DNA of 64,000 bases from UBA8079 sp049601915 (lineage in GTDB: Bacteria > Pseudomonadota > Alphaproteobacteria > UBA6615), in contig JBMYRB010000008.1 of NCBI GenBank assembly GCA_049601915.1, positions 1-64,000 on the forward strand, written 5' to 3'. Shown here piece after piece: positions 48,918 through 57,901 of this stretch; within the stretch, counting starts at the first letter, position 1, and each line of letters opens with the position of its first letter. Both the position numbers and the translations under genes were made by a program. A model generated the notes under the pieces. It did no database searches, was not told the origin of the DNA, and saw only the letters and a program-made list of their open reading frames with translations.

Positions 48918-50045
48918 ATGCCCCTCCACATCTCCAGCAATTTCGACAGCGGCAATATCGTCTGCCAGGACACCTCCGACCCCGGGGACATCCGGCTGGA
49001 GATTTCCAAGGACAATAATTCCGACTTCTACATGTGGTTCCACTTCCGCCTCACCGGCGCGAAGGACACGCCCGTGTCCATGAAGATCATGAACGCCGGC
49101 GGGGCGGCCTATCCCAAGGGCTGGGAGGGGTACCAGGCCGTGGCCTCGAGCGACCGCAAGACCTGGGTCCGAGTGCCTTCGAGTTACGAGGCCGGCGTGC
49201 TGACCATCGCCCACACGCCGGCCGCAGACAGCGTCTGGTACGCCTATTTCGCGCCCTATTCGATTGAACGCCACGCCGAACTGATTGCGGGTGCTCAACG
49301 CGATGACCGGGTCTCGCTGAACGTCCTGGGTGAGACCCTCGACGGCCAGGCCATGGACCTGCTGACGATCGGTGAGCCCCGTCCCGGCAAGCAGAACTTC
49401 TGGGCCATCGCCCGCCAGCATCCCGGCGAGTCCATGGCCGAATGGTGGATGGAAGGCTTCCTCGCGCGTTTGCTCGATCCCGCGGATCGCACGGCACGGG
49501 CATTGCTGGACCGCGCGGTCTTCCACATCGTGCCGAACATGAACCCGGACGGATCACGCCGCGGGCACCTGCGCACCAACGCCGCCGGGGCCAACCTCAA
49601 CAGGGAATGGTCGGAACCCGCCATGGACCGCAGCCCGGAGGTATTCCTCGTGCGCGAACGCATGCAGGAAACCGGGGTGGATTTCTGCCTCGACGTCCAT
49701 GGTGACGAGGCCCTGCCCTACAACTTCCTCGCCGGGATGATGGGGATTCCCTCCCTCAGCGAGCGCCAGAAGGCCCTGCAGGAAATATTCTCCGGTGCGC
49801 TGCTGACCGCCAGCCCCGATTTCCAGACGAAATACGGCTATCCCGACGCCAAACCGGGCAAGGGCAACATGACTTTATGCTCCAACTGGGTGGCCGAGGA
49901 ATTCGGCTGCCTGGCGCTGACCCTGGAGATGCCCTTCAAGGACAACGCAGATCGGCCCGACACGACCTTCGGCTGGTCACCGGACCGCAGCAAGGCCTTC
50001 GGCGCATCCCATCTGGATGCGATGCTGGCGGTGCTGAACGCCTAG
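48918..50045 (+). CDS. M14-family zinc carboxypeptidase, cytosolic CCP/Nna1-like
   Basis: A 375-residue metalloprotease with an N-terminal beta-domain (residues 1-120) and a carboxypeptidase domain. Zinc ligands are H168 and E171 (RQHPGES) and H261 (LDVHGDEALP). The substrate-binding block NPDGSRRGHLRTNAAGANLN then REW is diagnostic of the CCP subfamily, and the catalytic Glu is in ALTLEMPFKDN. Bacterial members trim C-terminal residues from peptides, possibly poly-Glu side chains. No signal peptide: cytoplasmic. All key residues are present. Confidence 0.9.
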   Translation: MPLHISSNFDSGNIVCQDTSDPGDIRLEISKDNNSDFYMWFHFRLTGAKDTPVSMKIMNAGGAAYPKGWEGYQAVASSDRKTWVRVPSSYEAGVLTIAHTPAADSVWYAYFAPYSIERHAELIAGAQRDDRVSLNVLGETLDGQAMDLLTIGEPRPGKQNFWAIARQHPGESMAEWWMEGFLARLLDPADRTARALLDRAVFHIVPNMNPDGSRRGHLRTNAAGANLNREWSEPAMDRSPEVFLVRERMQETGVDFCLDVHGDEALPYNFLAGMMGIPSLSERQKALQEIFSGALLTASPDFQTKYGYPDAKPGKGNMTLCSNWVAEEFGCLALTLEMPFKDNADRPDTTFGWSPDRSKAFGASHLDAMLAVLNA

Positions 50046-50047
50046 CG

Positions 50048-50947
50048 CTACAGCGTCGCGTCGTCGACGGTCCACAGCGCGAAACCGGGGCTCTCGTCCC
50101 AGATGCGCGGCTCCCAGCTGTCGTCCATGCGGTCCATGTCGGCGAAATACTCGGTCCGCCCGCCGGCCGGGTTGTTGAAGTACCAGTAATAGTTCGAGCC
50201 GAGGATGTGACGGCCCGGGGTCGTGTCCGGGTCCCAGCCCTTATCCTTCATGAACTTGCCGCCCATCATCACCATGTCGAAATTCTCGACCTCGAAGGAG
50301 GCGTGATCGAACGCGTTGCGATCGGCCCGGCTGATCAGGAACAGATTGTGATGATCATGCCCGCCCTCGCAGCGCATGAAATCGCCGCCGGTCTTGGTGC
50401 TGTCGGACAGGCGGAAGCGCAGCCGGTCGAGGTAGAAACTCACCGCCTTCTCGCGGTCCGCCATCTCGACCATGTAGACCACATGGCCGATACGGATCGG
50501 GTTCGCCTGGGCTGCGGGATTGATCACCGCGTTCATCCGCGGCTCGGTCGTGTTGACGTTGTGGGGAATGATCTCCACGTCGGTCTCGGTCGGTGACGCG
50601 ACGACGAGGCCAAGCCCGTTGCCGCTCTCGTCGGCGAAACACAGCGTGCCGTCCTCATCCGCGACGTCGCGATCCCTCGCAAGGTCTTCGCCCATTTCCT
50701 TGAGGCCGTCGGCATCGGCGACACCCCAGACCGCGCGGCGCAGGGTCGATTTGGCCGGATCAGGCGAGCCCGGCAGGGACGGATCATCGGCCCGGCGCAG
50801 CTCTATCAGCTGGTTCGTGCGGGTCTTGAAGACCGTGCGTTCGGGGCCGCTCTCGACCTCGTCAACGCCCCAGTCCCGGTAATAGCTGGCGCCGGTTTCC
50901 ATATCCTCGACGCCGTAGATCAGCTTCTCGACTCGCGTGATGGTCAT
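50048..50947 (-). CDS. Two-domain VOC protein (extradiol dioxygenase/glyoxalase-like)
   Basis: A 299-residue protein with two VOC modules. RVEKLIYGVEDMETGASYYR opens the first; IRIGHVVYMVEMADREKAVS opens the second, with GHDHHNLFLISR and a C-terminal PAGGRTEYFADMD. The second module has His in IGHVVY, His in DHHNLF and Glu in TEYFADM, the 2-His-1-Glu iron set of extradiol dioxygenases. The likely role is ring cleavage of a catechol-like substrate. Its neighbours downstream in transcription order are FAH-family hydrolases (50966-52665), which often act on ring-cleavage products. Confidence 0.85.
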   Translation of the reverse strand: MTITRVEKLIYGVEDMETGASYYRDWGVDEVESGPERTVFKTRTNQLIELRRADDPSLPGSPDPAKSTLRRAVWGVADADGLKEMGEDLARDRDVADEDGTLCFADESGNGLGLVVASPTETDVEIIPHNVNTTEPRMNAVINPAAQANPIRIGHVVYMVEMADREKAVSFYLDRLRFRLSDSTKTGGDFMRCEGGHDHHNLFLISRADRNAFDHASFEVENFDMVMMGGKFMKDKGWDPDTTPGRHILGSNYYWYFNNPAGGRTEYFADMDRMDDSWEPRIWDESPGFALWTVDDATL

Positions 50948-50965
50948 GGCTGGTTCCTCCTGCCT

Positions 50966-51808
50966 CTAAACTTCGTCAACAACATCGGCCCACAGGGTGC
51001 CGATCTTCGAAATCTCGACCTCTATCCGGTCGCCCGCCTTCATCCACAATGGCGGGTTGCGCCGTGCACCCACGCCGCTCGGTGTCCCCGTCGCGATGAC
51101 GTCCCCCGGCTCCAGCGGCGTAAACCGCGAGATGTAGGAGATGATATAGGGCAGATCGAAAAGCAACATGTCGGTGGTGGAATGCTGCACCACCTCGCCG
51201 TTCAGCCGGGTGGTGAGCTCCAGGGCAGCCGGATCGGGAATCTCGTCCGCGCTCACCATCCACGGGCCAAGCGGGCCGGATCTGTAGAAATTCTTGCCCG
51301 CCGTCACCGAGTGCTTCTGGTAATCGCGCACGGAGCCGTCGATGAAGATGGTGTAGCCCGCGACGTGGCTCAGCGCGTCCGCCGCGCTGATATGGCGCCC
51401 GCCCTTGCCAATGATCGCCGTCAACTCACCCTCGAAGTCGTAATTGTCCGAAACCTTTGGTCGCTCCATCTCGGCACAATGACCGACCAGCGTGTTGGTC
51501 GAACGCATAAACAGCTGCAGCTCTCCCGGCAGGGTGTTGTTGGTCTCCGTGACATGGTCCTTATAGTTGAGACCCGCGCAGAGAATCTTGTCCGGGTTAG
51601 TGATCACCGGCAGGAAAGTCACGTCGGGCAGCACCGTATCCGGATCGCCCGACTTGGCGGCCTCGCCGAGCGCCATCAGCTCCCCCGCCTCGATCGCATC
51701 GCGCAGGTTCTTGTAGGGACCGCGCGCACCCAGGTCGACGACCCCGTCCTCGCGGACCAGGCCGAATGTCTCCGCGCCGTCGCCCAGCTTGTAACTGATG
51801 AACTTCAT
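50966..51808 (-). CDS. Fumarylacetoacetate hydrolase-family protein (paralogue 1)
   Basis: A 280-residue protein of the FAH superfamily. Metal ligands are visible in the order of the family: E of FEGELTAIIGKG and D in IFIDGSVRDYQ; NYKDHVTE holds the general-base His. LEPGDVIATGTPSGVGARRN is the classical C-terminal signature. Members hydrolyse C-C bonds of diketo acids, decarboxylate or isomerise oxalocrotonate-type compounds. It lies in a minus-strand group FAH-FAH-VOC, probably an aromatic lower pathway. Confidence 0.9.
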   Translation of the reverse strand: MKFISYKLGDGAETFGLVREDGVVDLGARGPYKNLRDAIEAGELMALGEAAKSGDPDTVLPDVTFLPVITNPDKILCAGLNYKDHVTETNNTLPGELQLFMRSTNTLVGHCAEMERPKVSDNYDFEGELTAIIGKGGRHISAADALSHVAGYTIFIDGSVRDYQKHSVTAGKNFYRSGPLGPWMVSADEIPDPAALELTTRLNGEVVQHSTTDMLLFDLPYIISYISRFTPLEPGDVIATGTPSGVGARRNPPLWMKAGDRIEVEISKIGTLWADVVDEV

Positions 51809-51825
51809 GCCTCTGTTCCCCGTTT

Positions 51826-52665
51826 TTATTGTTCGTCGACGATGTCGACGACCAGCGTACCGATTTTCGGCACGGTGACCTCCAAATTGTCGCCACCCTT
51901 CATCCAGAGTAGCGGTTCGCGGCCCGCACCGGATCCGGCGGGCGATCCCGTCGCGACCACGTCACCGGGCTGCAGCGGCGTGATCCGTGACACGTAGGCG
52001 ATGATATACGGAATATCGAAGATCAGCATATCCGCCCCGCAATCCTGCACCACCTCGCCGTTGAGGCGGGTCGTGACGTGCAGGGTCGAGGGGTCGGGTA
52101 TCTCGTCCGCCGTGGTCATCACCGGGCCCAGGGGCCCGGTGCCCACGAAATTCTTTCCTGCCGTCACCGAATGCTTCTGGATGTCGCGCACGGAGCCGTC
52201 GACCATGATCGTGTAGCCGGCGATGCAATCGAGCGCCTCGGCCTCGGACACATGGCGCGTCTCGCGGCCGATCACGGCACAGATCTCACCCTCGAAATCG
52301 AGGCATTCCGACAGCTTCGGCCGGATCATCGCGCCGCCATGGGGCACCAGTGTCGAATTCGCCTTCAGGAACAGGGAGAGATTCTCGGGCATCTCGAAGC
52401 CCATCTCCTCGACATGATCCTTGTAGTTCTTGCCCGCGCAAAACATGTGGATGGGGTCGGGGATAGTCGGCAAAAAGTCGATGTCGGCCAGGGCCGCATC
52501 CGGGCTTTCGCCCCGGGCCGCTGTGCCGATCGCAATCAACTCCCCGGCAGCGATCGCGGCCCTGAGGCTGCCATGGGGCCCGCGCGCGCCGAGATCGATC
52601 ACGCCATCGCCGTCAACAAGACCCCAGGTCGCGCCGTCGACGCCGATATAACTCACAAATTGCAT
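51826..52665 (-). CDS. Fumarylacetoacetate hydrolase-family protein (paralogue 2)
   Basis: A 279-residue FAH protein closely related to the neighbour 18 bases away: MQFVSYIGVDGATWGLVDGD, NYKDHVEEMGFEMPENLSLF, FEGEICAVIGRETRHVSEAE, MVDGSVRDIQKHSVTAGKNF and LQPGDVVATGSPAGSGAGRE. The residue before the metal Glu and the His loop match paralogue 1. ATG 52665 has GGGGGGAT upstream; the extra 16 codons of the longest frame are unlikely. The pair may form a heteromer or act on two related products. Confidence 0.9.
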   Translation of the reverse strand: MQFVSYIGVDGATWGLVDGDGVIDLGARGPHGSLRAAIAAGELIAIGTAARGESPDAALADIDFLPTIPDPIHMFCAGKNYKDHVEEMGFEMPENLSLFLKANSTLVPHGGAMIRPKLSECLDFEGEICAVIGRETRHVSEAEALDCIAGYTIMVDGSVRDIQKHSVTAGKNFVGTGPLGPVMTTADEIPDPSTLHVTTRLNGEVVQDCGADMLIFDIPYIIAYVSRITPLQPGDVVATGSPAGSGAGREPLLWMKGGDNLEVTVPKIGTLVVDIVDEQ

Positions 52666-52794
52666 GTAATCCCCCCGAATCTGTTCCGAGCATATCGGCT
52701 GGGCCGCGCCCAACCAAGCGGAGCGGCAACAGCAAAACCATCACGTCATGCAATGTCCGGGCGGGTCTGTGACCCGCCCGCCTGCCGACGAACC

Positions 52795-53760
52795 CTAGAC
52801 CGTCAAATCCAACCAGAGATTGTCCGCGCCCCGCGCGGCCACCATACGGCCGAGCAGCCCGGCCCAGGCGCTCTCGGCCCCGAACTCGGACCGCCAGGCC
52901 CACAACCGCCGCGTCAGGTGATGCAGGCGATACTCGTCGGTGAAGCCGATCGCGCCGTGCACCTGATGGGCGATGTTGGCGGTCTTGCCAGCCGCCTCAC
53001 CGGTGCGGATTTTCGCGGTGGCTGCCGCCGCAATGATATTGCCTCCCGCATCGACCATCCGGCACGCCGCGCGCGCCGCGACACCGGCCGCCGCCGCCTC
53101 GGACGCCATCACCGCCAGCTGCTGCTGGATCGCCTGAAAACGCCCGATCGGCCGGCCGAACTGCACCCGCTCGTTGGTGTAGCTGACGCACAGGTCGAGC
53201 ACGGCCGAGACCGCACCGGCCATCTGGCAGGACCGCACGAGCGCACCGGCCGCCTGGATGTCGTCCACCCCGGTATTTTCCGGCACCACGCCGTCCACGG
53301 CCACGCGATCACGCGGGTCGCGGCCGATATTCCGGTCCGGCGTGATGGTCGCGCCATCCAGGCTCACGCAGTGCAGCGCGTTATCCGTATCCAGAACCAG
53401 CATGTGCCCGGCATCACGCGCCCAGGGCACATGTGTCATCTCGGGATCGGCAAGCGTGACGATCCCGTCGGGCATGCCTGCGGGTCCGAGCAGCCAGCCG
53501 GCGGCGATCGCCTCCGCCAGCGGCACAGGGGTCGCGTGCGCCCCGGCGGCAAATAGCACCACATGGGCGTCCTCCCAACCGAGCCCGCTGCCGCCCTGCG
53601 CCTCGGGCACCAGAATCCGGTCGAGGCCGTTCTGCGTGATCGCACCCCAAAGGCCCTGCGGAAATTCACCGGCTTCGGCTGCACGGAACAGTTCCGCATC
53701 GAGATGCTCGGCAAACAGGCGCTCGCAGGTCTGCGCGATCATGGTGCGTTCTTCGTTCAT
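52795..53760 (-). CDS. Acyl-CoA dehydrogenase-like protein (short partner, 321 aa)
   Basis: A 321-residue acyl-CoA dehydrogenase fold: NGLDRILVPEAQGGSGLGWE, YTNERVQFGRPIGRFQAIQQ and HQVHGAIGFTDEYRLHHLTR. It lacks a clear Glu in the usual catalytic position and is shorter than its partner, as in heteromeric FadE-type pairs from steroid degradation, where one subunit holds FAD and the other the base. Its ATG overlaps the stop of the longer gene by four bases, supporting a complex. The substrate is unknown; cyclic or aromatic acyl-CoA is likely. Confidence 0.85.
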   Translation of the reverse strand: MNEERTMIAQTCERLFAEHLDAELFRAAEAGEFPQGLWGAITQNGLDRILVPEAQGGSGLGWEDAHVVLFAAGAHATPVPLAEAIAAGWLLGPAGMPDGIVTLADPEMTHVPWARDAGHMLVLDTDNALHCVSLDGATITPDRNIGRDPRDRVAVDGVVPENTGVDDIQAAGALVRSCQMAGAVSAVLDLCVSYTNERVQFGRPIGRFQAIQQQLAVMASEAAAAGVAARAACRMVDAGGNIIAAAATAKIRTGEAAGKTANIAHQVHGAIGFTDEYRLHHLTRRLWAWRSEFGAESAWAGLLGRMVAARGADNLWLDLTV

Positions 53761-54914
53761 CGCAACCCGAGCCCCCGGGCGATGACCCCGCGCATGATCT
53801 CGGTGGTGCCGCCACGCAGCGAGAAGGACACGCAAGCCTGCTGCACATATGCCAGGGCCTGTTCGAAATCGTCTCCCTGGTCGATCCGCGGCGACGCGCC
53901 GATCACCTGATGGGCAATTTCGGGGATGGATTGTTCGAACATCACACCCAGATCCTTGACGAATGCCGCTTCCAGCACCGGCTCTGCGCCCGTGTCGAGC
54001 TGGGCGGCCACTGACAGGGACATGTCCCGCAACGTTCCGAGATGCGCATGCAGCCGACCGATCGCGGCAGCGGCCATGTCGGACGGGTTCTCCCCGGCCA
54101 CATGCACCAGCGCCTTGAGCAGCGCGAAGGCGCTAAGAAAACGGTCGGGCCCGCTGCGCTCAAACGCGAGCTCCGCCGTCACCTGGCGCCAGCCGTTGTC
54201 CTCTTCGCCCACCAGCATGCCCGCGGGCACGAACACATCGTCGAAGGTGACTTCGTTGAATTCTTCATCACCGATCATGTTGCGGATCGGCTGCACGGTC
54301 ACGCCGGGCGACGACAGGTCGATTACGAACTGGGTCGTCCCGCCATGGCGGTTCTCCCCCGCCTCGCCGGTGCGCAGCAGCGCGATCATGTAATGGGAAT
54401 GCTGGGCGTAGGTGGTCCAGACCTTGCGGCCGTTGACGACCCAGCCCTTCTCGCCGCCCAACTCGGCCGGTTCGGCCTTCGAGCGGATCGAGGCAAGGTC
54501 CGAGCCGGAATCCGGCTCGCTCATGCCGATACAGAAATAGGTCTCCCCGGCGGCGATCCCCGGCAGCAACAGTTCGCGTTGTTCGTCGGTGCCGAAGCGC
54601 AGGATCAGCGGCCCGCTCTGGCGCTCGGCGATCCAGTGGGCCGCCACCGGCGCACCGGCTGCGAGCAACTCCTCGATCACCACGTAACGCTCGAGTGCGC
54701 TTCGCCCCTGGCCGAACGGCGCGGGCCAGGTCATGCCCAGCCAGCCGCGCTGGCCCAGTTTGCGCGAGAACTCCGCGTCGAACCCGACCCAGGAGCGCGC
54801 ACGCGCCGGGACCAAGATATCGGCGGCCTCGACCTCCAGGAATGCGCGCAGGTCGGCCCGCAGCGCATCCGCGCTGGGCGGCAGTTCGCAGGGTTCGTAT
54901 GAGAATGATCGCAT
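53757..54914 (-). CDS. Acyl-CoA dehydrogenase (long partner, 385 aa)
   Basis: A 385-residue flavoprotein: WLGMTWPAPFGQGRSALERY, FCIGMSEPDSGSDLASIRSK (FAD/substrate loop), NGRKVWTTYAQHSHYMIALL and the end SFSLRGGTTEIMRGVIARGL, where RGGTTEIMRGVIA is the C-terminal signature of FadE-like heteromeric dehydrogenases. MRSFSYEPCELPP is taken as the start; six upstream codons are an alternative. It is the first gene of a coupled pair with the short partner, probably passing electrons to electron-transfer flavoprotein. Confidence 0.87.
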   Translation of the reverse strand: MRSFSYEPCELPPSADALRADLRAFLEVEAADILVPARARSWVGFDAEFSRKLGQRGWLGMTWPAPFGQGRSALERYVVIEELLAAGAPVAAHWIAERQSGPLILRFGTDEQRELLLPGIAAGETYFCIGMSEPDSGSDLASIRSKAEPAELGGEKGWVVNGRKVWTTYAQHSHYMIALLRTGEAGENRHGGTTQFVIDLSSPGVTVQPIRNMIGDEEFNEVTFDDVFVPAGMLVGEEDNGWRQVTAELAFERSGPDRFLSAFALLKALVHVAGENPSDMAAAAIGRLHAHLGTLRDMSLSVAAQLDTGAEPVLEAAFVKDLGVMFEQSIPEIAHQVIGASPRIDQGDDFEQALAYVQQACVSFSLRGGTTEIMRGVIARGLGLR

Positions 54915-55099
54915 GTGAAGAACTCCGGGCATCAGCTTAGCGGAACAGCACGGGATTGCTTAGCAAAACGCAAAGTCTTGTGCCGCGCACGACACTCATG
55001 GCGGCTTGCCGCGGGACGATACGTTATATATTAATGGTCTGTTATATCATTACCTTTCGCGCTGGTTCGTCCCGTTCCGGCCCCACGACGAGTAGACCG
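54915..55099. promoter_or_regulatory. Divergent promoter region with spaced direct repeat
   Basis: A 185-base gap between the dehydrogenase pair and the small gene at 55100. It contains an A/T-rich stretch with the heptamer GTTATAT at 55023 and 55041 (18 bases apart), a plausible site for an activator or repressor next to a promoter. No protein can be named. Confidence 0.3.
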
Positions 55100-55594
55100 A
55101 TGACGATTGAATTGATGCCGCTTGACGACATTGCGCCCAACGCGCCAGGGGACATTTACGTCGGCGCGGTCACGTCGTTGGCAGCTCCGGCATCGAACGT
55201 CGGGGACGACAGCCACATTTTCGAGGATCGCCGCCCTCTCGGAGCATTAAAGGCGCTGTGCCTGCTCGGGCATATGTGGCCCCACGAGATGTCGGCCGAA
55301 GGCGTGTTCTGGATCGATTCACAGCCGGACATCTGTTTCAGGCTCCGCATCGCCGACGGCGTCGCCGCCTACCGCCCGGCGGGATACTGGATGGCAAGCC
55401 GCCTCCAAGCAGACGTGTTACCGCCGTCGATTTCCGAGGCTATCACAAGCCGCGCCTGGGACTCGGTCTATGGTGACCGCACCCAACAGCTACGATTCAC
55501 GAACGCCGGTGACGACTGGAACCGCATCCACGACATGCTCGCGCGGTGCCTGGTAAACGAACCCGGCGGCTTATCGGCCGGCACACACCCCTGA
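55100..55594 (+). CDS. Hypothetical protein, 164 aa
   Basis: Not recognised. ATG 55100 (TIELMPLDDIAPNAPGDIYV) is chosen because the longer frame runs through the A/T-rich promoter. The protein has a hydrophobic middle (LGALKALCLLGHMWPHEMSA, GVFWIDSQPDICFRLRIADG) and a C-terminal YGDRTQQLRFTNAGDDWNRI; no signal peptide or membrane helix. It lies 87 bases before the M24 peptidase-like gene on the same strand, so it may be cotranscribed with it. Confidence 0.5.
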   Translation: MTIELMPLDDIAPNAPGDIYVGAVTSLAAPASNVGDDSHIFEDRRPLGALKALCLLGHMWPHEMSAEGVFWIDSQPDICFRLRIADGVAAYRPAGYWMASRLQADVLPPSISEAITSRAWDSVYGDRTQQLRFTNAGDDWNRIHDMLARCLVNEPGGLSAGTHP

Positions 55595-55681
55595 CAAATG
55601 ATGACAGACGGGCAGCCGTTCAGGCGACGCCCGAAACACAAAACATTCAAGACGAAAACCTGACGAGGAGAACTCACCAAA

Positions 55682-57028
55682 ATGTCGTTCAACAGCAACT
55701 ATCGCGGCTACGACCTCAATACCGGATTCATCGAGGAAGCCCACCACAACAACCCGCGACGCCTCTATAGCGCCACCGGCGCCGACTGGCAGTATCGCGT
55801 CGATCACGAACGCATGCGACAAGAGCGTCTGGAGCGCGCCCGGGCCGAGATGGAAGCCGATGACCTCGGCGCCCTCATCGTGTTTGCAGGCGCTAACATC
55901 CGCTACCTCACGGGTTCCTACCAGGGTAACTGGAAATACAACATCAACATCCGTTATGCCGTTATCCCGCGTAACGGCGATCCGTATCTCTTCGAGACCG
56001 CCGGTTCGGACATGCACAACGCGATGCTCGACCTGCCCTGGATGAAGGACCGCATCCGCCCGGCCATGACCTGGCAGTGGGCCGAGGGTGCGGTCAGCGA
56101 GATGGCCGACAAGATGGTCAACTCGTGCATGGAAGTGCTCAAGGAGCATGGCGTCGAGAAAGAGAAGATCGGTGTCGACAACCTCGACTTCCCGGCCCTG
56201 CATTCCTTCGAGAAGGCGGGCCTGCGCATCGTCAACGGCTGGCCGGCCATGTCGCGCGCGCGCGTCGTGAAGACCGTCGACGAGATCGAGCAGATCAAGA
56301 TGTCCGCGGCCATCGGCGACGCGGCCATGTGGCACATCAAGCATGAGTGGTTGCGCCCGGGTGTAACCGAACGCCAGGTCGAGGCCGAGGTTCATAAGTT
56401 CATGCTCGATCGCGGCTGCGAGATCATCTACGACATCATCGTCGCCTCGGGCGGCAACACCAGTCCGTACCGCCGTTGGGCGACCGACAAGATCGTCCAG
56501 CAGGGCGACCTCATGATCGTCGACATCAACGCTGTCGGACCGGGTGGCTACTATGTCGACTTCGTGCGCACCTTCAAATGTGCGGGCAAGATGACCCAGC
56601 AGGAGATCGACCTGTATCGGGAGACCTACGACTCCCTTTATGCGGGCATGGAGAACCTGAAACCGGGCAATACGACGGCCGACGTGGTCTCCAAGTTCCC
56701 CGAATATGACGACGACAAGTACGGCACGGTGACGCTCCAGCAGTTCGCGCACTCGATCGGCATCACTCTCTACGAGGGCATGTGGATGAGCCGCGCCTAC
56801 TCCCTGAAGTATCCTGCGGAGATCAAGGAGAACATGTACTTCGCCATTGAGACCTTTGCCGGTCACCCGGGCCTTCCTCAGACCTGCCGCCTAGAGGAGA
56901 ACGTGCTTGTGGGACCGGACGGTCCCGTCATCTTCACGAAGATGGAGCACATGGACGAGGCGGTTGGCGACTACCGGATCGGTGACTTCCACCATCCCTC
57001 GCTCGCCGGCTATCCGACACACAAGTAG
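55682..57028 (+). CDS. M24-family (Xaa-Pro peptidase/DddP-like) metallohydrolase
   Basis: A 448-residue pita-bread-fold protein with a creatinase-type N-terminal domain (LGALIVFAGANIRYLTGSYQ) and a C-terminal catalytic domain. Expected metal ligands are visible: IVDINAVGPGGYYVDFVRTF gives the two Asp, FAHSIGITLYEGM the His, AIETFAGH and CRLEENVLV the two Glu. The first Asp pair reads D-I-N where peptidases have D-x-G, and DMSP lyase DddP also departs there, so a peptidase role is doubtful. The KdsB-like gene begins at the very next base. Confidence 0.8.
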   Translation: MSFNSNYRGYDLNTGFIEEAHHNNPRRLYSATGADWQYRVDHERMRQERLERARAEMEADDLGALIVFAGANIRYLTGSYQGNWKYNINIRYAVIPRNGDPYLFETAGSDMHNAMLDLPWMKDRIRPAMTWQWAEGAVSEMADKMVNSCMEVLKEHGVEKEKIGVDNLDFPALHSFEKAGLRIVNGWPAMSRARVVKTVDEIEQIKMSAAIGDAAMWHIKHEWLRPGVTERQVEAEVHKFMLDRGCEIIYDIIVASGGNTSPYRRWATDKIVQQGDLMIVDINAVGPGGYYVDFVRTFKCAGKMTQQEIDLYRETYDSLYAGMENLKPGNTTADVVSKFPEYDDDKYGTVTLQQFAHSIGITLYEGMWMSRAYSLKYPAEIKENMYFAIETFAGHPGLPQTCRLEENVLVGPDGPVIFTKMEHMDEAVGDYRIGDFHHPSLAGYPTHK

Positions 57029-57814
57029 GTGTCGGAAGAGCCCCGCCGCATGGAACGGAACCCACTCATCGTGGTTTCGTCGAGGATCGATACTGCCGCG
57101 CGTCAGGCAAACGCGCGCGGCAGCGTCAGCTCCGACCACTCAAATATCGCCACGGCTCTGCGACATGCAGAGGAGGCTGACGTCGGCTGCGCAATCGTCG
57201 ATTGCCATGACGACGCGTCGGAAGCCGCCGCCCGCGAGGCGGGTGGCTATTGCGTGCGTTCGGACCTCAGCGAACTTCCCCCGACCCACAACTACAAGCT
57301 GCCGTCGGGCCTCGCGCGCGTCGCCCAGACCGTCACGCGCTTCGACAGGTTCTGCAATCACGACCTGATCATTCACATGCCCGAGCATTTCGCGGACATC
57401 GACGCCCGCTACCTGCGCGCGCTGATGTACCCCCTGGCGTCAAACGATGTCGCGATGGCAACCCTCGCGGGCCCGATATCGCCGGACCTGGACGACAACG
57501 CACCGAAAATCTCGGTCAAGTGGAACGAGGATCGCACGGTCTATGTGATGCCCGAGGCCAAGGTCGGCACCATCGGACAATTCTCGCGTGATGCCGCCAA
57601 GCTCGAAACCGGTGACGTCTGCGCGCACATCCCGGTTTATCTCTATCGGCGTTCGGCGCTCGACCGGATCGTCCGCGAACCGCCATCGGACCGCGAGCTC
57701 GAAGAGGATATCGAAGCCATCCGGGTCCTCGACCTGGGCCTGCGCGTCGAAGCGTTATGCGTCCCAGAGGGCCCGAAGGTCCTGGCTATCGATCCGACCG
57801 CGGTCTACGACTGA
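57029..57814 (+). CDS. Divergent CMP-KDO synthetase-like (KdsB-fold) protein
   Basis: A 261-residue protein with the KdsB layout: SSDHSNIATALRHAEEADVG then GCAIVDCHDDASEAA, DLIIHMPEHFADIDARYLRA (in KdsB this strand carries VNxQGDEP), VAMATLAGPISPD (KdsB MATLAxPI), AHIPVYLYRRSALDRIV (KdsB HLGIYGYR) and a final EGPKVLAIDPTAV. The N-terminal nucleotide loop (PARxxSTRLPGK) and the QGDEP magnesium motif are absent, so cytidylyl transfer is unlikely unless the chemistry is changed. The start is a GTG abutting the M24 stop; ATG 57050 is an alternative. Confidence 0.7.
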   Translation: MSEEPRRMERNPLIVVSSRIDTAARQANARGSVSSDHSNIATALRHAEEADVGCAIVDCHDDASEAAAREAGGYCVRSDLSELPPTHNYKLPSGLARVAQTVTRFDRFCNHDLIIHMPEHFADIDARYLRALMYPLASNDVAMATLAGPISPDLDDNAPKISVKWNEDRTVYVMPEAKVGTIGQFSRDAAKLETGDVCAHIPVYLYRRSALDRIVREPPSDRELEEDIEAIRVLDLGLRVEALCVPEGPKVLAIDPTAVYD

Positions 57815-57901
57815 ATAAAGCTCATCATCTAAGTGTCAACTTCGCGGCGTCCCGCTATTGTAGCCGCAGGCAACAACAAGAATGCTTGTGAGGACGCCCC
57901 G

